DNA from: Leptospira wolbachii serovar Codice str. CDC
GTDB lineage: Bacteria > Spirochaetota > Leptospiria > Leptospirales > Leptospiraceae
Reading direction: 5' to 3'
Length of the DNA stretch: 64,000 nucleotides
Assembly: GCF_000332515.2 (NCBI RefSeq)
Contig: NZ_AOGZ02000014.1
Coordinates: 1,752,001 to 1,816,000 of the forward strand
This document shows positions 1-8,693 of the stretch, piece after piece. The notes beneath the pieces were generated by a model, which was not told the origin of the DNA, ran no database searches, and was given only the letters and a program-made list of their open reading frames with translations. Positions within the stretch are counted from its first letter, which is position 1. Every line of letters begins with the position of its first letter. Both the position numbers and the translations under genes were made by a program.

Positions 1-433
1 GGGTGATTTTATCTACTCCACCTTTGGCTCCTCCAGAAACGTAAAATGCAATTCCATAATGTAGATTTTCTGTGACCTGCGTTTTGAATGCAATATAGGG
101 AGCAGGAGCATTGATGGCTGATTTTTTATCGTTCGAATAAACATACTGCGGATTTGCATCTAAAAAACGATCTTGGTATCTTGTGTAAATAGTTGAATTC
201 GTAGCTCCAAATTCCAAAAGTTTCCCTTTTTTTAAGGATAGATTTGCAGGATTGAGTGCAACATCAATCGCCGAACCTCCCAAAGCCGTATTAGTTCCGG
301 CAAGTCCTTCATAACGTGCGTTAAATGCATTTCTAGTGAGACCATCTATCGCCTCAATGCGAGTTCCAGTGAATATTCCTAGAACCAAAATTACTAAGTA
401 ATAGGTGTAATTTTTATCTTTTTCTGTATTCAT
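1..433 (-). CDS. FadL/OmpP1-like outer-membrane protein, N-terminal part only
   Basis: The gene runs off the left edge, so only about 144 N-terminal residues are visible. It begins with ATG at 433, preceded by a good ribosome-binding site (AAGGAA, 6 nt upstream). A short hydrophobic signal segment (about residues 9-22) is followed by a stretch with RYEGLAGTNTALGGSAIDV and NPANLS. This matches the N-terminal region of the OmpP1/FadL/TodX family, outer-membrane beta barrels that take up hydrophobic compounds such as long-chain fatty acids. The family call rests on this N-terminal signature; the barrel is outside the window. The substrate cannot be read from the sequence. Confidence 0.75.
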   Translation of the reverse strand, partial: MNTEKDKNYTYYLVILVLGIFTGTRIEAIDGLTRNAFNARYEGLAGTNTALGGSAIDVALNPANLSLKKGKLLEFGATNSTIYTRYQDRFLDANPQYVYSNDKKSAINAPAPYIAFKTQVTENLHYGIAFYVSGGAKGGVDKIT

Positions 434-675
434 TTGATTTCCTTAGGAGACAAAATGTACGGAAACAAATTATCACCTAAATACAGGTTGGAAGCCAATC
501 ATCCAATTTAAAGAAATATAAATCCAATATAACAGATATATATTTCATTTTATCTCTATATTTTGGACAAATTGCGTAGTATCATGCAATCCTTACGGAG
601 AGAGAAAGGCTAAAAAAACTAAATAGTAAATCCCGTCCTAACGTTTTCTCACCTTCTGTAGAACGGGAAAAATAT

Positions 676-1578
676 TCACATCACCAAATCTCTTAAGTCC
701 TTTGCGTCTTTGGCGGGTGAGGCACCAAAAAAACGACTATATTCTCGACTAAATTGAGAGACACTCTCGTAACCAACATCTAACGCGGCATCGGTAACAG
801 AGTAACCACTAAACATCAAAAGTTTTCTCGCCTCCAACAGTCGTAACTGTTTTTGAAACTGAATCGGACTTAAACCAGTGATTGATTTGAATTGACGATG
901 AAAGGTGGTAATGCCCATACAAGCTCTGTCTGCCAATTGTTCAATTTCAAATGAATTGATAAAATTTTGACGCACCCACTGGATTGTTTGGTGGATACTC
1001 GATTCTTTATCTCGTGATTGGAAGAGTTGCCGGAGTCGCCATCCATCGGGACCGATGAGAGCATGATATAATATCTCCCTTTCGTAGACGGGAGCGAGCG
1101 CAGGAATGTGTTCTGGAGTTTTGAGAAGCCTAAGCATTCGTAGGCATGACTCCAAAAAGCCAGGTGTGGCAGGACAGGCTGAAAATTCACTAGAACCATT
1201 TCTCAAATTTATATTGTTAGGTGGGATATCATTGAGTAAGTCCAATAACACTGTTTGATCTAACTGTATCCCAACGGATAGGTAAGGCAAACCATTCTCT
1301 CCTTGTCTTACAAATCCCGTCGCAGGCATTTCAGTAGGGATCACAAAGTAAGAAGGTGCCTCAAGATGAATCACTTGAGTACCTATGGAGATCGTTTTTC
1401 CTCCCTGCAAGACAAGCCCAATGATCGGTTCATATATAGCAGCAAGTTGATGGGCTGGCACTTCCCCTTTGATGATGAGCACTCTCGGTAATTCTGTCTT
1501 TGTTGGTTCGGTTGTTGCCTTTCCACAAAGTTCAATCATCTCAGTCAGTATTTCTTTCACCATTCGATCATAGCACAA
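676..1578 (-). CDS. AraC-family transcriptional regulator with N-terminal cupin domain
   Basis: The protein is about 300 residues. Residues about 30-170 resemble the AraC_N effector-binding cupin domain. Residues about 195-290 form the double helix-turn-helix, with the typical IEQLADRACMGITTFHRQFK and DAALDVGYESVSQFSREYSR segments and the C-terminal FGASP. The start is uncertain. TTG at 1578 has AAAAGGAT just upstream, while an in-frame ATG lies at 1563 without a clear site. The gene is divergent from the short-chain dehydrogenase at 1752, the usual arrangement when such a regulator controls its neighbour. Two TGGCA half-sites lie between them. The inducer is unknown. Confidence 0.88.
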   Translation of the reverse strand: MCYDRMVKEILTEMIELCGKATTEPTKTELPRVLIIKGEVPAHQLAAIYEPIIGLVLQGGKTISIGTQVIHLEAPSYFVIPTEMPATGFVRQGENGLPYLSVGIQLDQTVLLDLLNDIPPNNINLRNGSSEFSACPATPGFLESCLRMLRLLKTPEHIPALAPVYEREILYHALIGPDGWRLRQLFQSRDKESSIHQTIQWVRQNFINSFEIEQLADRACMGITTFHRQFKSITGLSPIQFQKQLRLLEARKLLMFSGYSVTDAALDVGYESVSQFSREYSRFFGASPAKDAKDLRDLVM

Positions 1579-1651
1579 ATGATCCTTTTAGGCATTTATT
1601 TGATTCAAAATCTTCATTTTTTTAGCAAATGTAGCCCTAATTTTTTCCACA

Positions 1652-1678
1652 TTGGCAGTTTTAGGCAAACAAATGGCA
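1652..1678 (+). promoter_or_regulatory. Possible AraC-type operator: two TGGCA half-sites 21 bp apart
   Basis: TTGGCA (1652-1657) and ATGGCA (1673-1678) are direct repeats with exactly 21 bp between starts, two helical turns, which is the typical geometry of AraC-family sites. They end 10 bp upstream of a plausible -35 box for the dehydrogenase and lie between it and the divergent AraC gene. Assigning them to this regulator is inference. Confidence 0.35.
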
Positions 1679-1688
1679 CGATCCGATC

Positions 1689-1717
1689 TTGTGAAAGTTC
1701 TCCAGATCCGCTATGGT
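1689..1717 (+). promoter_or_regulatory. Candidate sigma70-type promoter of the SDR gene
   Basis: TTGTGA (1689-1694) and TATGGT (1712-1717) are separated by 17 bp, and the start codon follows at 1752 after an AGGAG ribosome-binding site. Both boxes match the consensus at four of six positions. A weak promoter just downstream of activator half-sites would fit activation by the divergent AraC protein. Confidence 0.4.
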
Positions 1718-1751
1718 AAGAACCAGGAAAACAAAGGAATAGGAGAAGATT

Positions 1752-2507
1752 ATGAAAATAGCAATCATCACTGGTGGAAGTAATGGTATTGGCAAAGCAA
1801 CGGCACTGGAGCTCGGCAAACGAGGTGTAGGTGTGATCCTCACTTACAATTCTTACAAAGATCGAGCCGAATCTGTAGTGAGTGAAATTGAGAAAAACCC
1901 AGGAGTGCGTGCTGTTGCTCTGAAGTTGGATCTCACAAAAAAAGAGACATTTGCAAAGTTCGCAGAAGATGTAAAAAGTAAACTCTCTGAGATTTGGAAC
2001 CGAAACAGTTTTGATTACTTAGTGAATAACGGTGGCATCGGTGGACCAATGACATTCACAGACTTAACAGATGAATACTTCGAACAAATTCTCAATACCA
2101 ATTACAAAGGCCCAATATTCTTATCACAGAAACTTGTTAGTTTTATGGAAGATAACGGTGCCATTGTCAATACCTCAAGTTCATCCAGTAGTAAAGCATT
2201 TGTAGGATATTCAATCTATGGATCTCTAAAAGCAGCACTTTCTACATGGAGTCGTTATATGGCAAATGAGTTAGCTCCTCGCAGAATCCGTGTTAATACA
2301 GTATCTCCTGGCCCAACTCATAGCAATTTTGGAGACGGGGTATTTGATAAATATCCAGAGTACATCAAACCTTTGGCCGATCAAACTGCCTTTGGCCGTA
2401 TTGGATTACCAGAAGATATTGGAAAAGTCATTGTGAATTTACTCTCTGATGATTTCGGATGGGTCACAGCGCAAGACATTGAAGTATCCGGAGGACATTT
2501 ACTTTAA
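1752..2507 (+). CDS. Short-chain dehydrogenase/reductase (SDR)
   Basis: This 251-residue protein has the classical SDR length. The nucleotide-binding motif TGGSNGIGKA lies at about residues 8-17, the NNGG structural motif at about 91-94, and the catalytic Ser plus YGSLK (Tyr-x3-Lys) in the second half. It ends with the usual VSGGHLL-type C-terminus. It is probably a cytoplasmic NAD(P)H-dependent oxidoreductase of unknown substrate. The ATG at 1752 is preceded by AGGAG at ideal spacing. It is divergent from an AraC regulator that probably controls it; such pairs often deal with reactive carbonyls, but nothing here proves that. Confidence 0.9.
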   Translation: MKIAIITGGSNGIGKATALELGKRGVGVILTYNSYKDRAESVVSEIEKNPGVRAVALKLDLTKKETFAKFAEDVKSKLSEIWNRNSFDYLVNNGGIGGPMTFTDLTDEYFEQILNTNYKGPIFLSQKLVSFMEDNGAIVNTSSSSSSKAFVGYSIYGSLKAALSTWSRYMANELAPRRIRVNTVSPGPTHSNFGDGVFDKYPEYIKPLADQTAFGRIGLPEDIGKVIVNLLSDDFGWVTAQDIEVSGGHLL

Positions 2508-2557
2508 GACGTTGTTCGACCTATAAAAATAAAATGCTGTTACAAAATATATTTTCG

Positions 2558-2576
2558 CCCGGTTCCGAATGCCGGG
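2558..2576 (+). terminator. Weak hairpin downstream of the SDR gene
   Basis: CCCGG (2558-2562) pairs with CCGGG (2572-2576) around a 9-nt loop and is followed by TTTG. The stem is short and the T tract minimal, so it is only a possible terminator. The rest of 2508-2768 is AT-rich with no recognisable gene. Confidence 0.35.
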
Positions 2577-2768
2577 TTTGAAATTAATAAAATGGCGACT
2601 AGGAGCAAAAATTTTTCCATAACACTTGCGTTTTGTTTTCTGATAAAGACATTTCTATTTGCATTCCAACAATCAATATCTTTTCTACTTGAATGATTTC
2701 TGCTTCCATACACAAATTAAGAAAATACCAACTTTGGTTTCAATATTATTATTTATAAGGTTTACTAT

Positions 2769-3269
2769 ATGTCAAAAAGCAAATTCGAACAGTCATTAGA
2801 GAATGGACCTCACAACCAATTACAAAACCTGCTCGGCATTTGGAGCGGAAAAACAAAAACCTGGTTTGAAAAAGATGTTTTAGCAGATGAATCCGATGTT
2901 GGAGCAACTATCACCAGTTTGCTGGAAGGAAGATTTATTTCTATAGATTATCACAGTAGTTTGGAAGGGAAACCGTTCGTGGGAAAAATGATCCTTGGTT
3001 TCGACATTCCCTACCAAAAATTTACAAGCTCCTGGATTGATAGTTTCCACATGGGAACACAAATTATGTTATCCAGTGGTGATGCCACGGAGAACGGATT
3101 TTCTGTAACAGGTTCTTATGGAAACCCTGAGTATGGTGACAAACTTTGGGGTTGGAGGACCGAGATTCAATTCATCAGTGACAAAGAATTTTCTTTGACC
3201 GCGTTTAATATTTCTCCCGAAGGAGAAGAGGCTAAGGCTACGGAGACATTTTATAAAAGAGTTGGGTGA
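2769..3269 (+). CDS. DUF1579 family protein
   Basis: This 166-residue protein has no signal peptide. It matches the DUF1579 pattern: an N-terminal LLGIWSGKTKTWFE segment, a central LLEGRFISIDYHSS strand pair, and alternating beta strands that suggest a small lipocalin-like barrel. The biochemical role of the family is unknown. The start ATG has AAGG 8 nt upstream. It stands alone between the SDR gene and an oppositely oriented gene, with no sign of an operon. The family call is from recalled motifs and is fairly confident; no function should be inferred. Confidence 0.75.
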   Translation: MSKSKFEQSLENGPHNQLQNLLGIWSGKTKTWFEKDVLADESDVGATITSLLEGRFISIDYHSSLEGKPFVGKMILGFDIPYQKFTSSWIDSFHMGTQIMLSSGDATENGFSVTGSYGNPEYGDKLWGWRTEIQFISDKEFSLTAFNISPEGEEAKATETFYKRVG

Positions 3270-3431
3270 TGGGGAACTGAATCCATTTATCGAATATATC
3301 GGTAAACAATTGATTCACTCATTAGAATTGATGGTCCGTGGTGAAAAAAGTCTAGCCAACCACTGACTTCAAGGTTTGAAAAATACGTAACAGGTAAGAT
3401 CTCAATTTAATTTAGGCTTACTCAAGATTTT

Positions 3432-4442
3432 TCAACTTCCAAAAATGCTTTCTAAAATTTCTTCATACTCTTTAAATATCTTAGTCTGATTATTTTTTAA
3501 TGTATAGGGGGAAGGTCCATTTTGATCCATATATAAAAATAAGGATGTTGCGATCTCATGATGGTGTCTAATTTCAATCGCCTTTTCAAAGAGATTGGAA
3601 TACCATTTGTCTTTGGTTAACTTACGAATCTCGTCTTTTCTAACATTGTCAAAATGTTTTTTACTCGTAGGATCTGTATAAGCATTATTAAATAGTATCG
3701 GCAAAACTTCAGGTCCACCACCTTTTCTCTCTATCCAAACTTCTGGGATAAATTTATCTATAACTTGTACTGCATTATGAATTGCTTGCGCAGCTTGATA
3801 GTTAACGGGGATTAATACCGCATCCGAAACGGAAACACCAATTTTACTGAAGAAACTCCAGTTTGTCGGACAATCGATGAGTATATAATCAAAATTCCCC
3901 GTTGTTACCGTCTTTCCCACTCCTCCTTTATTATTGTAAATAGAGACTATAAGTGGTGTTTTTTTATTCTGATAACTCGATGGTTTTTTTAGAATTTTTT
4001 TGAGAAGAGAAATTGTTTTGTCTGTATCATTTTCTAAGTTTAGAATTGCCGTGAATGGAAATATAACTTTGTTTTTCCGTTGGAATACCTGCGCATTTTT
4101 TCCATTGATTAGGAGTCCATACGGAACACCGGACAAACTATCTGAATTCATATAAGTGAAGAGTTGAAACTTTGCCTCTAAATAAGATTTCGCACTAGGG
4201 TCAGATAAATTGACTGTATTTGATTTTGCCTCAATGGCAAGATAAGGATTTTGATCCACGTAACAGATAAAATCTGCCTCTCCAACTCCTTTCAAAGTAA
4301 TTTTGTCTTTGAAATTCTCACCCGTGTAACCTAGGTGATGGATCAGGGGCACAATGAGGCGAGTTTCAACTTCAGATTCACGTCCACCTTGCCTCAAGGA
4401 ACGGATGATGGCAGTAAACTCACTTTCTTTTTTTGGCGGCAT
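3432..4442 (-). CDS. HsdR_N-like nuclease domain fused to a ParA-type ATPase that lacks its middle
   Basis: The protein is 336 residues. Residues about 1-150 resemble the type I restriction HsdR N-terminal domain: VETRLIVPLI, then the PD-(D/E)xK residues in GEADFICYV and LAIEAKS. The second half starts as a ParA/Soj ATPase, with NNKGGVGKT (deviant Walker A) ending near residue 178. Only five residues (VTTGN) then precede FDYILIDCP, the Walker B region. ParA proteins normally have roughly 90-100 residues there, including the DxDPQ motif, which is absent. The rest looks like a normal ParA C-terminal half. The ORF is intact, with a strong GGAG site before ATG 4442. No hsdM/hsdS, parB or plasmid genes adjoin. 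It may be a decaying accessory gene, or a reduced protein working through its nuclease-like domain. Confidence 0.7.
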   Translation of the reverse strand: MPPKKESEFTAIIRSLRQGGRESEVETRLIVPLIHHLGYTGENFKDKITLKGVGEADFICYVDQNPYLAIEAKSNTVNLSDPSAKSYLEAKFQLFTYMNSDSLSGVPYGLLINGKNAQVFQRKNKVIFPFTAILNLENDTDKTISLLKKILKKPSSYQNKKTPLIVSIYNNKGGVGKTVTTGNFDYILIDCPTNWSFFSKIGVSVSDAVLIPVNYQAAQAIHNAVQVIDKFIPEVWIERKGGGPEVLPILFNNAYTDPTSKKHFDNVRKDEIRKLTKDKWYSNLFEKAIEIRHHHEIATSLFLYMDQNGPSPYTLKNNQTKIFKEYEEILESIFGS

Positions 4443-4590
4443 TGTATCTCCAAAAAGATGTTTCCTTTTCGTTTTTCATTGAAGTTGGCGAGATTCAACT
4501 ATGAAAATGGAAATTTAAAAAAACTCAAGTACATATTGATTTTCCATTCGTGCGTTCCCAATCTCTACTAACAGTAGTCATTCTACTAAA

Positions 4591-4695
4591 ACAGGGCCAG
4601 GCTCCTCCGGGGTGCGCTAACGCTCCCGTCCCCCACCATCTAACGATGGCAGGTGACCAAGCCCTCCGTATCCTTAACGCTTAGCATTGGGGTAT
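4591..4695. repeat. GC-rich structured intergenic element, possibly a dispersed repeat
   Basis: Within the 276-bp gap upstream of the HsdR_N-ParA gene, this stretch is far more GC-rich than its surroundings and carries stacked hairpins. CGGGGTGCG/CGCTCCCG closes on loop CTAA (4608-4628, one bulge and one wobble). CCATC/GATGG closes on loop TAAC (4636-4649). TAACG occurs three times. I saw no second copy in this window, so a repeat is suspected only from composition and structure. No coding potential was seen in 4443-4718. Confidence 0.35.
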
Positions 4696-4718
4696 AAATT
4701 TAAGCACTAGTCCAAATA

Positions 4719-5315
4719 CTAATTTTGTCTACCTTCAATGATTTGTAACAAAATTACGATTGCAATTCCCATCCTTCGATCTAGTGAATTGGCATTATCG
4801 GAAGAAAAGTCTATATTGAATTGAGGAACAAAAGGATTGAAAGTTTGTTGCAAAACTCCCACCTGATTCTTGTTTAATGTAATGAAAAATTTTTGAGGAA
4901 TTAAATTGGTTAAAAAACGACGGAGAATCGCCTTAAACATACTATCTTCATCAATAGAACCAACCACTTGGTCTTTTGTATCCAGTATTTCCCAAGAATC
5001 TTTTAGTATAGATTTAAAACCTTTTCTACGAAGGGATCCAATTGCCTCATTCGAAGTGACATCTACCACATCGTAAATCGCAGAAAAATCGATTACGCTA
5101 CGTGCTTTTATTTTTAAGAGTTCTTTTGTTTTGGTTTCATCTGCATAAACCGTAATATCTTCTTTTAATTTAAAAGCTTTCTGTTTTACGAAAAAGAGAA
5201 GGTTGTTTTTGTTCTCATCAAAAATACGAATTTCACCACCAAAGATTTTCAAAAAACTCTTTTTAGCAAAATATTTGTTAAATGTGTACTGCTGCATAGG
5301 CCACGATTGTATCAA
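4719..5315 (-). CDS. LURP-one-related / scramblase-like (tubby-fold) protein
   Basis: The protein is up to 198 residues. It alternates short beta strands with phrases typical of the LURP-one-related (YxjI-like) family, such as GEIRIFDENKNNLLFFVKQKAFKLKEDITVY, DVVDVTSNEAIGSLRRKGFK and a central DSWEILDTKDQVVGSI segment. It has a hydrophobic end (GIAIVILLQII, residues about 182-192) that could anchor it in the membrane. The family adopts a tubby-like barrel; its bacterial role is not established. The start is unclear: TTG at 5315 has AAGG very close, and ATG at 5297 has only a weak site. It is divergent from the TetR gene. Confidence 0.6.
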   Translation of the reverse strand: MIQSWPMQQYTFNKYFAKKSFLKIFGGEIRIFDENKNNLLFFVKQKAFKLKEDITVYADETKTKELLKIKARSVIDFSAIYDVVDVTSNEAIGSLRRKGFKSILKDSWEILDTKDQVVGSIDEDSMFKAILRRFLTNLIPQKFFITLNKNQVGVLQQTFNPFVPQFNIDFSSDNANSLDRRMGIAIVILLQIIEGRQN

Positions 5316-5401
5316 AACCTTACCAAACTCAAGTCAAAAAATAATTCAAATTTGCAGTCCAATATTGCAAAACCTCCAAAAAATGCTTTACAAATTTAAA
5401 C

Positions 5402-5413
5402 GAACGGTCGTAC
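5402..5413. promoter_or_regulatory. Candidate operator for the TetR regulator at 5422
   Basis: GAACGGTCGTAC is an imperfect palindrome (half-sites GAACG and CGTAC) lying 9 bp before the TetR start codon. A related string, GATCGTTCGTAC, occurs at 6064-6075 inside the start of the downstream hydrolase gene. The position suits autoregulation, but binding is inferred. Confidence 0.35.
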
Positions 5414-5421
5414 TTTTATTT

Positions 5422-6018
5422 ATGAGCAAAGGTGAGGACACAAAATCTGCGATTTTGGAAAAGGCTGTCCAGGTGGCCAGTGTCCAAGGATTACAAGGAC
5501 TCACCATTGGAACCTTAGCCGATGAATTGGGGATGTCCAAAAGCGGACTCTTTGCCAAATTTGCTTCCAAAGAAAACCTACAAATCGAAGTGCTGAGAGT
5601 GGGAAGTGAACTCTTTCGAAGAAATGTAGTTTATCCTGCACTGAAAACCAGACCAGGGCTACAAAGACTCAAAACTGCGTTTCAGATGTGGTTGTCATGG
5701 GCCAATACTTCGGAACTACCTGGGGGATGTTTGTTTTTATCCTCTAGTTCTGAGTTTGATGATAGGCCCGGCGTTGTCCGAGATCATTTACAAAAAACGC
5801 AACTCAGTTGGCAAAAGACTCTAAAACAATTTGTTCAAGATGCAAAAGACACTTTAGAGTTAGATGCAAATACAAATGTCGATAAGATGGTGCAAGAAAT
5901 TTGGGGACTCATTTTGGCCTTTCATTTTTATAACAGACTTTTAGAAGACAAAAATTGCGAAAAAAGAACCAAACAAAGTTTTAACGAATTAATCAAACGA
6001 TTTCAGAATGAAGATTAG
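5422..6018 (+). CDS. TetR family transcriptional regulator
   Basis: Starting at ATG 5422 the protein is 198 residues, normal for TetR regulators. The frame stays open further upstream, but the N-terminus from MSKGEDTKSAILEKA fits the family. The helix-turn-helix lies at about residues 10-55, with the signature LTIGTLADELGMSKSGLFAKF, and the C-terminal ligand domain is all helical. The segment ELPGGCLFLSSSSEFDDRPG occurs in the YxaF/LmrA-like TetR group (TetR_C domain), which often controls detoxification or lipid genes. An alpha/beta hydrolase follows 29 bp downstream with its own strong ribosome-binding site, so the two probably form one transcript. Confidence 0.88.
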   Translation: MSKGEDTKSAILEKAVQVASVQGLQGLTIGTLADELGMSKSGLFAKFASKENLQIEVLRVGSELFRRNVVYPALKTRPGLQRLKTAFQMWLSWANTSELPGGCLFLSSSSEFDDRPGVVRDHLQKTQLSWQKTLKQFVQDAKDTLELDANTNVDKMVQEIWGLILAFHFYNRLLEDKNCEKRTKQSFNELIKRFQNED

Positions 6019-6047
6019 AAGAATTAACAGGAAAAGAGGAATTAGTA

Positions 6048-6908
6048 ATGACTACAAATAGCACGATCGTTCGTACTTTAAATAGAACCTACCCTATCCC
6101 CATGGAAGAAAAATGGGCCTTTGCTAAAAGAAAACCCATGTTTTTTGGTTATGTGGCGGCACAGTATTTTCTATCCACTCAGAAACAAAAAACATCACGC
6201 AAAGAAATGGATCTGTTGGCACTCGCAGAACAAAAAGAATTTCAAGAGAATGAACATCGCATCCAATACTTTCATTGGAAGGGAGAAGGAAAAACTATTC
6301 TTCTCGTTCATGGTTGGAATGGAAATACGGGAAATTTTTCGAGAATAGTCCCTGCTCTTTTGGAAGAAGGTTACAATGTGTTTGGAATCGATTTGCCTGG
6401 ACATGGACTTTCTTCTGGTCGTTATTCGAATATTGTTCTTTCAGCAAAGATGGTGCGTAGGCTTGTCGCAGACATTGGTAATCCTGATTTTATCATCACC
6501 CATTCATTTGGTGGGGCAGTAGCAACCGTAGCACAAGAATTAGGTGTTATTGCGAGTAAGTTAGTTTATATTGCACCACCCTTACGATTGGAAATCTTAA
6601 GAAAGAGTTTCAGTGAATACTACCAGCTGACTGAAGAGGAACAAGAATCCATGCGTATCCTATTGGAACGAAAGGTGAAACAACCATTGAGTAGTTTAGA
6701 TTTAGGAGCTGCAGGTCCTAAGTTTAACAACTCACTTCTTGTCATTCATGATGAAGATGATGTGGAAATTCCATTTTCTATGGGCCTTGCTGTTTCCAAA
6801 GCATGGAAAAAATCTAAGTTAGTACCAACAAAAGGTCTCGGCCACAAAATGATTTTGCGAACCGAGAGTGTTAAAGAAGAAATTCTAAACTTTTTAAAAG
6901 AGGATTAA
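6048..6908 (+). CDS. Alpha/beta hydrolase
   Basis: The protein is 286 residues with no signal peptide. The fold is clear: LLVHGWNGNTGNF holds the oxyanion-hole HG, THSFGG holds the nucleophile Ser (a variant of GxSxG with Thr first), VIHDEDDVEIP the acidic residue, and GLGHKMIL the catalytic His. It should be a cytoplasmic serine hydrolase acting on an ester or similar lipid substrate. The start has GAGGAA 6 nt upstream. It lies downstream of the TetR gene and probably forms a two-gene regulated unit with it. The substrate is unknown. Confidence 0.87.
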   Translation: MTTNSTIVRTLNRTYPIPMEEKWAFAKRKPMFFGYVAAQYFLSTQKQKTSRKEMDLLALAEQKEFQENEHRIQYFHWKGEGKTILLVHGWNGNTGNFSRIVPALLEEGYNVFGIDLPGHGLSSGRYSNIVLSAKMVRRLVADIGNPDFIITHSFGGAVATVAQELGVIASKLVYIAPPLRLEILRKSFSEYYQLTEEEQESMRILLERKVKQPLSSLDLGAAGPKFNNSLLVIHDEDDVEIPFSMGLAVSKAWKKSKLVPTKGLGHKMILRTESVKEEILNFLKED

Positions 6909-6918
6909 GTATCTAAAG

Positions 6919-6943
6919 GCCAGAGTTAAGAACTAACTCTGGC
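6919..6943 (-). terminator. Hairpin between the convergent hydrolase and chemoreceptor genes
   Basis: GCCAGAGTTA (6919-6928) pairs perfectly over 10 bp with TAACTCTGGC (6934-6943) around loop AGAAC. It includes the last codons of the minus-strand chemoreceptor. On the minus strand it is followed by CCTTTAGATACTT, a modest T-rich tail, so it could terminate that gene and act weakly in the other direction. Confidence 0.55.
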
Positions 6944-8498
6944 TCATGGATGCCAATTTATTGGCTTCATCTTTAATCATTTCAATATGTTCTTCTAGAT
7001 CTTTTGAGGCACGACTGATTTCGTTGACCTCCATTTCTAATTGAACAATTCCTTTGGATGCTTCTTTTTGTCCAAGTAACTGTTCTTTGGTGGATTCGGA
7101 AATTTGTTTGGATAGTTCTCGAATTTGCCCTAGTTCCAACAAAATGGCAGATAAAGTATTTCTTTGTTCCAAATACAATTGGTTCATGTCTTGGATGGCA
7201 ACCAATGTTTGGTTCAATCGATCAATTTGAGATTTTGCCAATTCCCCTGTGTTTTTGGATGCATTTCTAGCATTGGCTATGATTTCTTTGGAACTTTTGA
7301 CAACGATGGAAATTCGTTTTACGTTGTTTTTGGTAAACTCAGCAAGTTTACTCACTTCATTGGCAACAACGGCAAAGCCCTTTCCAACATCGCCGGCTCT
7401 TGCTGCTTCAATTGATGCATTTAACGCAAGTAGGTTAGTCTTTTCACCAATTTCTGCAACTATGTTATTGATCTCATTGACTTGGTCAAATGAAGATTGA
7501 ATGGCTTCTAAATGGGCCGCTGTTTGGTCCGCCACTTCAGTAACAGACATACTTTCTTTTTTATTGATCTCAGCTATTTCAACTAATCGTTCACTTTGAA
7601 CAAGGATTTGGTCTACCGTTTCTTTTAATATCTCGGTATCGGATACCATTCCTTGGACTTTGTTATTTTGCTCCTCAATAGAAGACCCGTTGGATTCAAA
7701 AGAACTAGAAAGTTCGGAAATGACTGCGGTGATTTCTTCTAAGGATGCCGCTTGCGATTCGAGTTTCACAGAAGTTTGTGAAACAAAGTTACTAAAATTG
7801 GTAATAGAACTTTCTAGTTTGACTGCGGCATTGGCAGAAATTTTATTTCGTTCTTTGGTTTGATTTAGAAGAAGTTCTGCTTCATCTGCTTTGATCTGGG
7901 CGAGAGTACTAATCTTTGTTAGAAGTTGAACAAGCAAACTAACAATGTACCCAGCGATCATAATAAAAACTGGTTTTAGGACTTCACCTGCCATACCGAC
8001 ATAACCTAACTGGCGGGACAACTCAGGGTCTACAGAAAGTTTGATTCCTGAAATAGTCACTGCACAATACAAGGCAATTGCTGAAGTAGTGGCACCAATA
8101 AATGAGTTTAATAGAACAAACTTACGATCGCCTAAAAATCCGGAATAAATGGCATTAAAGAAGAAGATAAAATAAACCGCTGCATTTGCCAGTGCTGCCT
8201 GGGCCTCTTTTAAACTTAAAGTGCAGTCCAGAATGATGGTGCCACCGAGGACTAGAGTATCGAATAGAATTAAGAGTTTATGAAACCAAGTAGGTGGGTT
8301 GGTTTTTCTTTCTAAGACATAAGCAACGGCACAGTAAAATCCCATGGTGCAAGTTCCCACCATGTGGATCACAAACATCTTTGGTTGGAACTCGTCCTTT
8401 GCCCCAATCATGGCCAGAAGGAATAAAAGAACCAATCCAAATCTGATTCTGTTGATTATAATTTTCCCTTGTTTCCAAAGATCTGCAATTGTTAACAC
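6933..8498 (-). CDS. Methyl-accepting chemotaxis protein with multi-pass N-terminal membrane domain
   Basis: Residues about 15-200 form several hydrophobic helices without a large periplasmic sensor domain. The rest is the cytoplasmic signalling coiled coil, with a near-canonical tip ([20 protein letters not shown], then [19 protein letters not shown]). The frame is open to 8546, but GTG at 8498 is the better start: GAGGG lies 7 nt upstream, and the 521-residue product matches the 520-residue paralogue at 20278-21840 from its first residues (LW..GK...NRIR). No HAMP domain is evident. The stimulus may be membrane-linked or hydrophobic, which is inference. It is convergent with the hydrolase gene. 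Confidence 0.88.
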   Translation of the reverse strand: MLTIADLWKQGKIIINRIRFGLVLLFLLAMIGAKDEFQPKMFVIHMVGTCTMGFYCAVAYVLERKTNPPTWFHKLLILFDTLVLGGTIILDCTLSLKEAQAALANAAVYFIFFFNAIYSGFLGDRKFVLLNSFIGATTSAIALYCAVTISGIKLSVDPELSRQLGYVGMAGEVLKPVFIMIAGYIVSLLVQLLTKISTLAQIKADEAELLLNQTKERNKISANAAVKLESSITNFSNFVSQTSVKLESQAASLEEITAVISELSSSFESNGSSIEEQNNKVQGMVSDTEILKETVDQILVQSERLVEIAEINKKESMSVTEVADQTAAHLEAIQSSFDQVNEINNIVAEIGEKTNLLALNASIEAARAGDVGKGFAVVANEVSKLAEFTKNNVKRISIVVKSSKEIIANARNASKNTGELAKSQIDRLNQTLVAIQDMNQLYLEQRNTLSAILLELGQIRELSKQISESTKEQLLGQKEASKGIVQLEMEVNEISRASKDLEEHIEMIKDEANKLASMSQS

Positions 8499-8693
8499 TA
8501 AATACCCTCTATTCAATGAAATCACCGGAATGGCGATTAGGTGCAATATTTTATTGGTCTTACTTCATCTACGAATCAAAATCTAAGGAAATCATCTGCA
8601 TTTTTCACTTTTTTCTACGAAACTTAGATTTTTAATTGTGAACAGTACTTTACCGATGTAATTAAAAAGATTCCTCATTCATGGAAGAGATTT

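Noticed and set aside
3432..4442. Possible type I restriction-modification locus
   Set aside because: Only an HsdR_N-like domain is present; no helicase domain, hsdM or hsdS is nearby.
4616..4682. Possible integron attC site suggested by repeated TAACG strings
   Set aside because: The RYYYAAC/GTTRRRY pair is not found in the right arrangement and no integrase is present.
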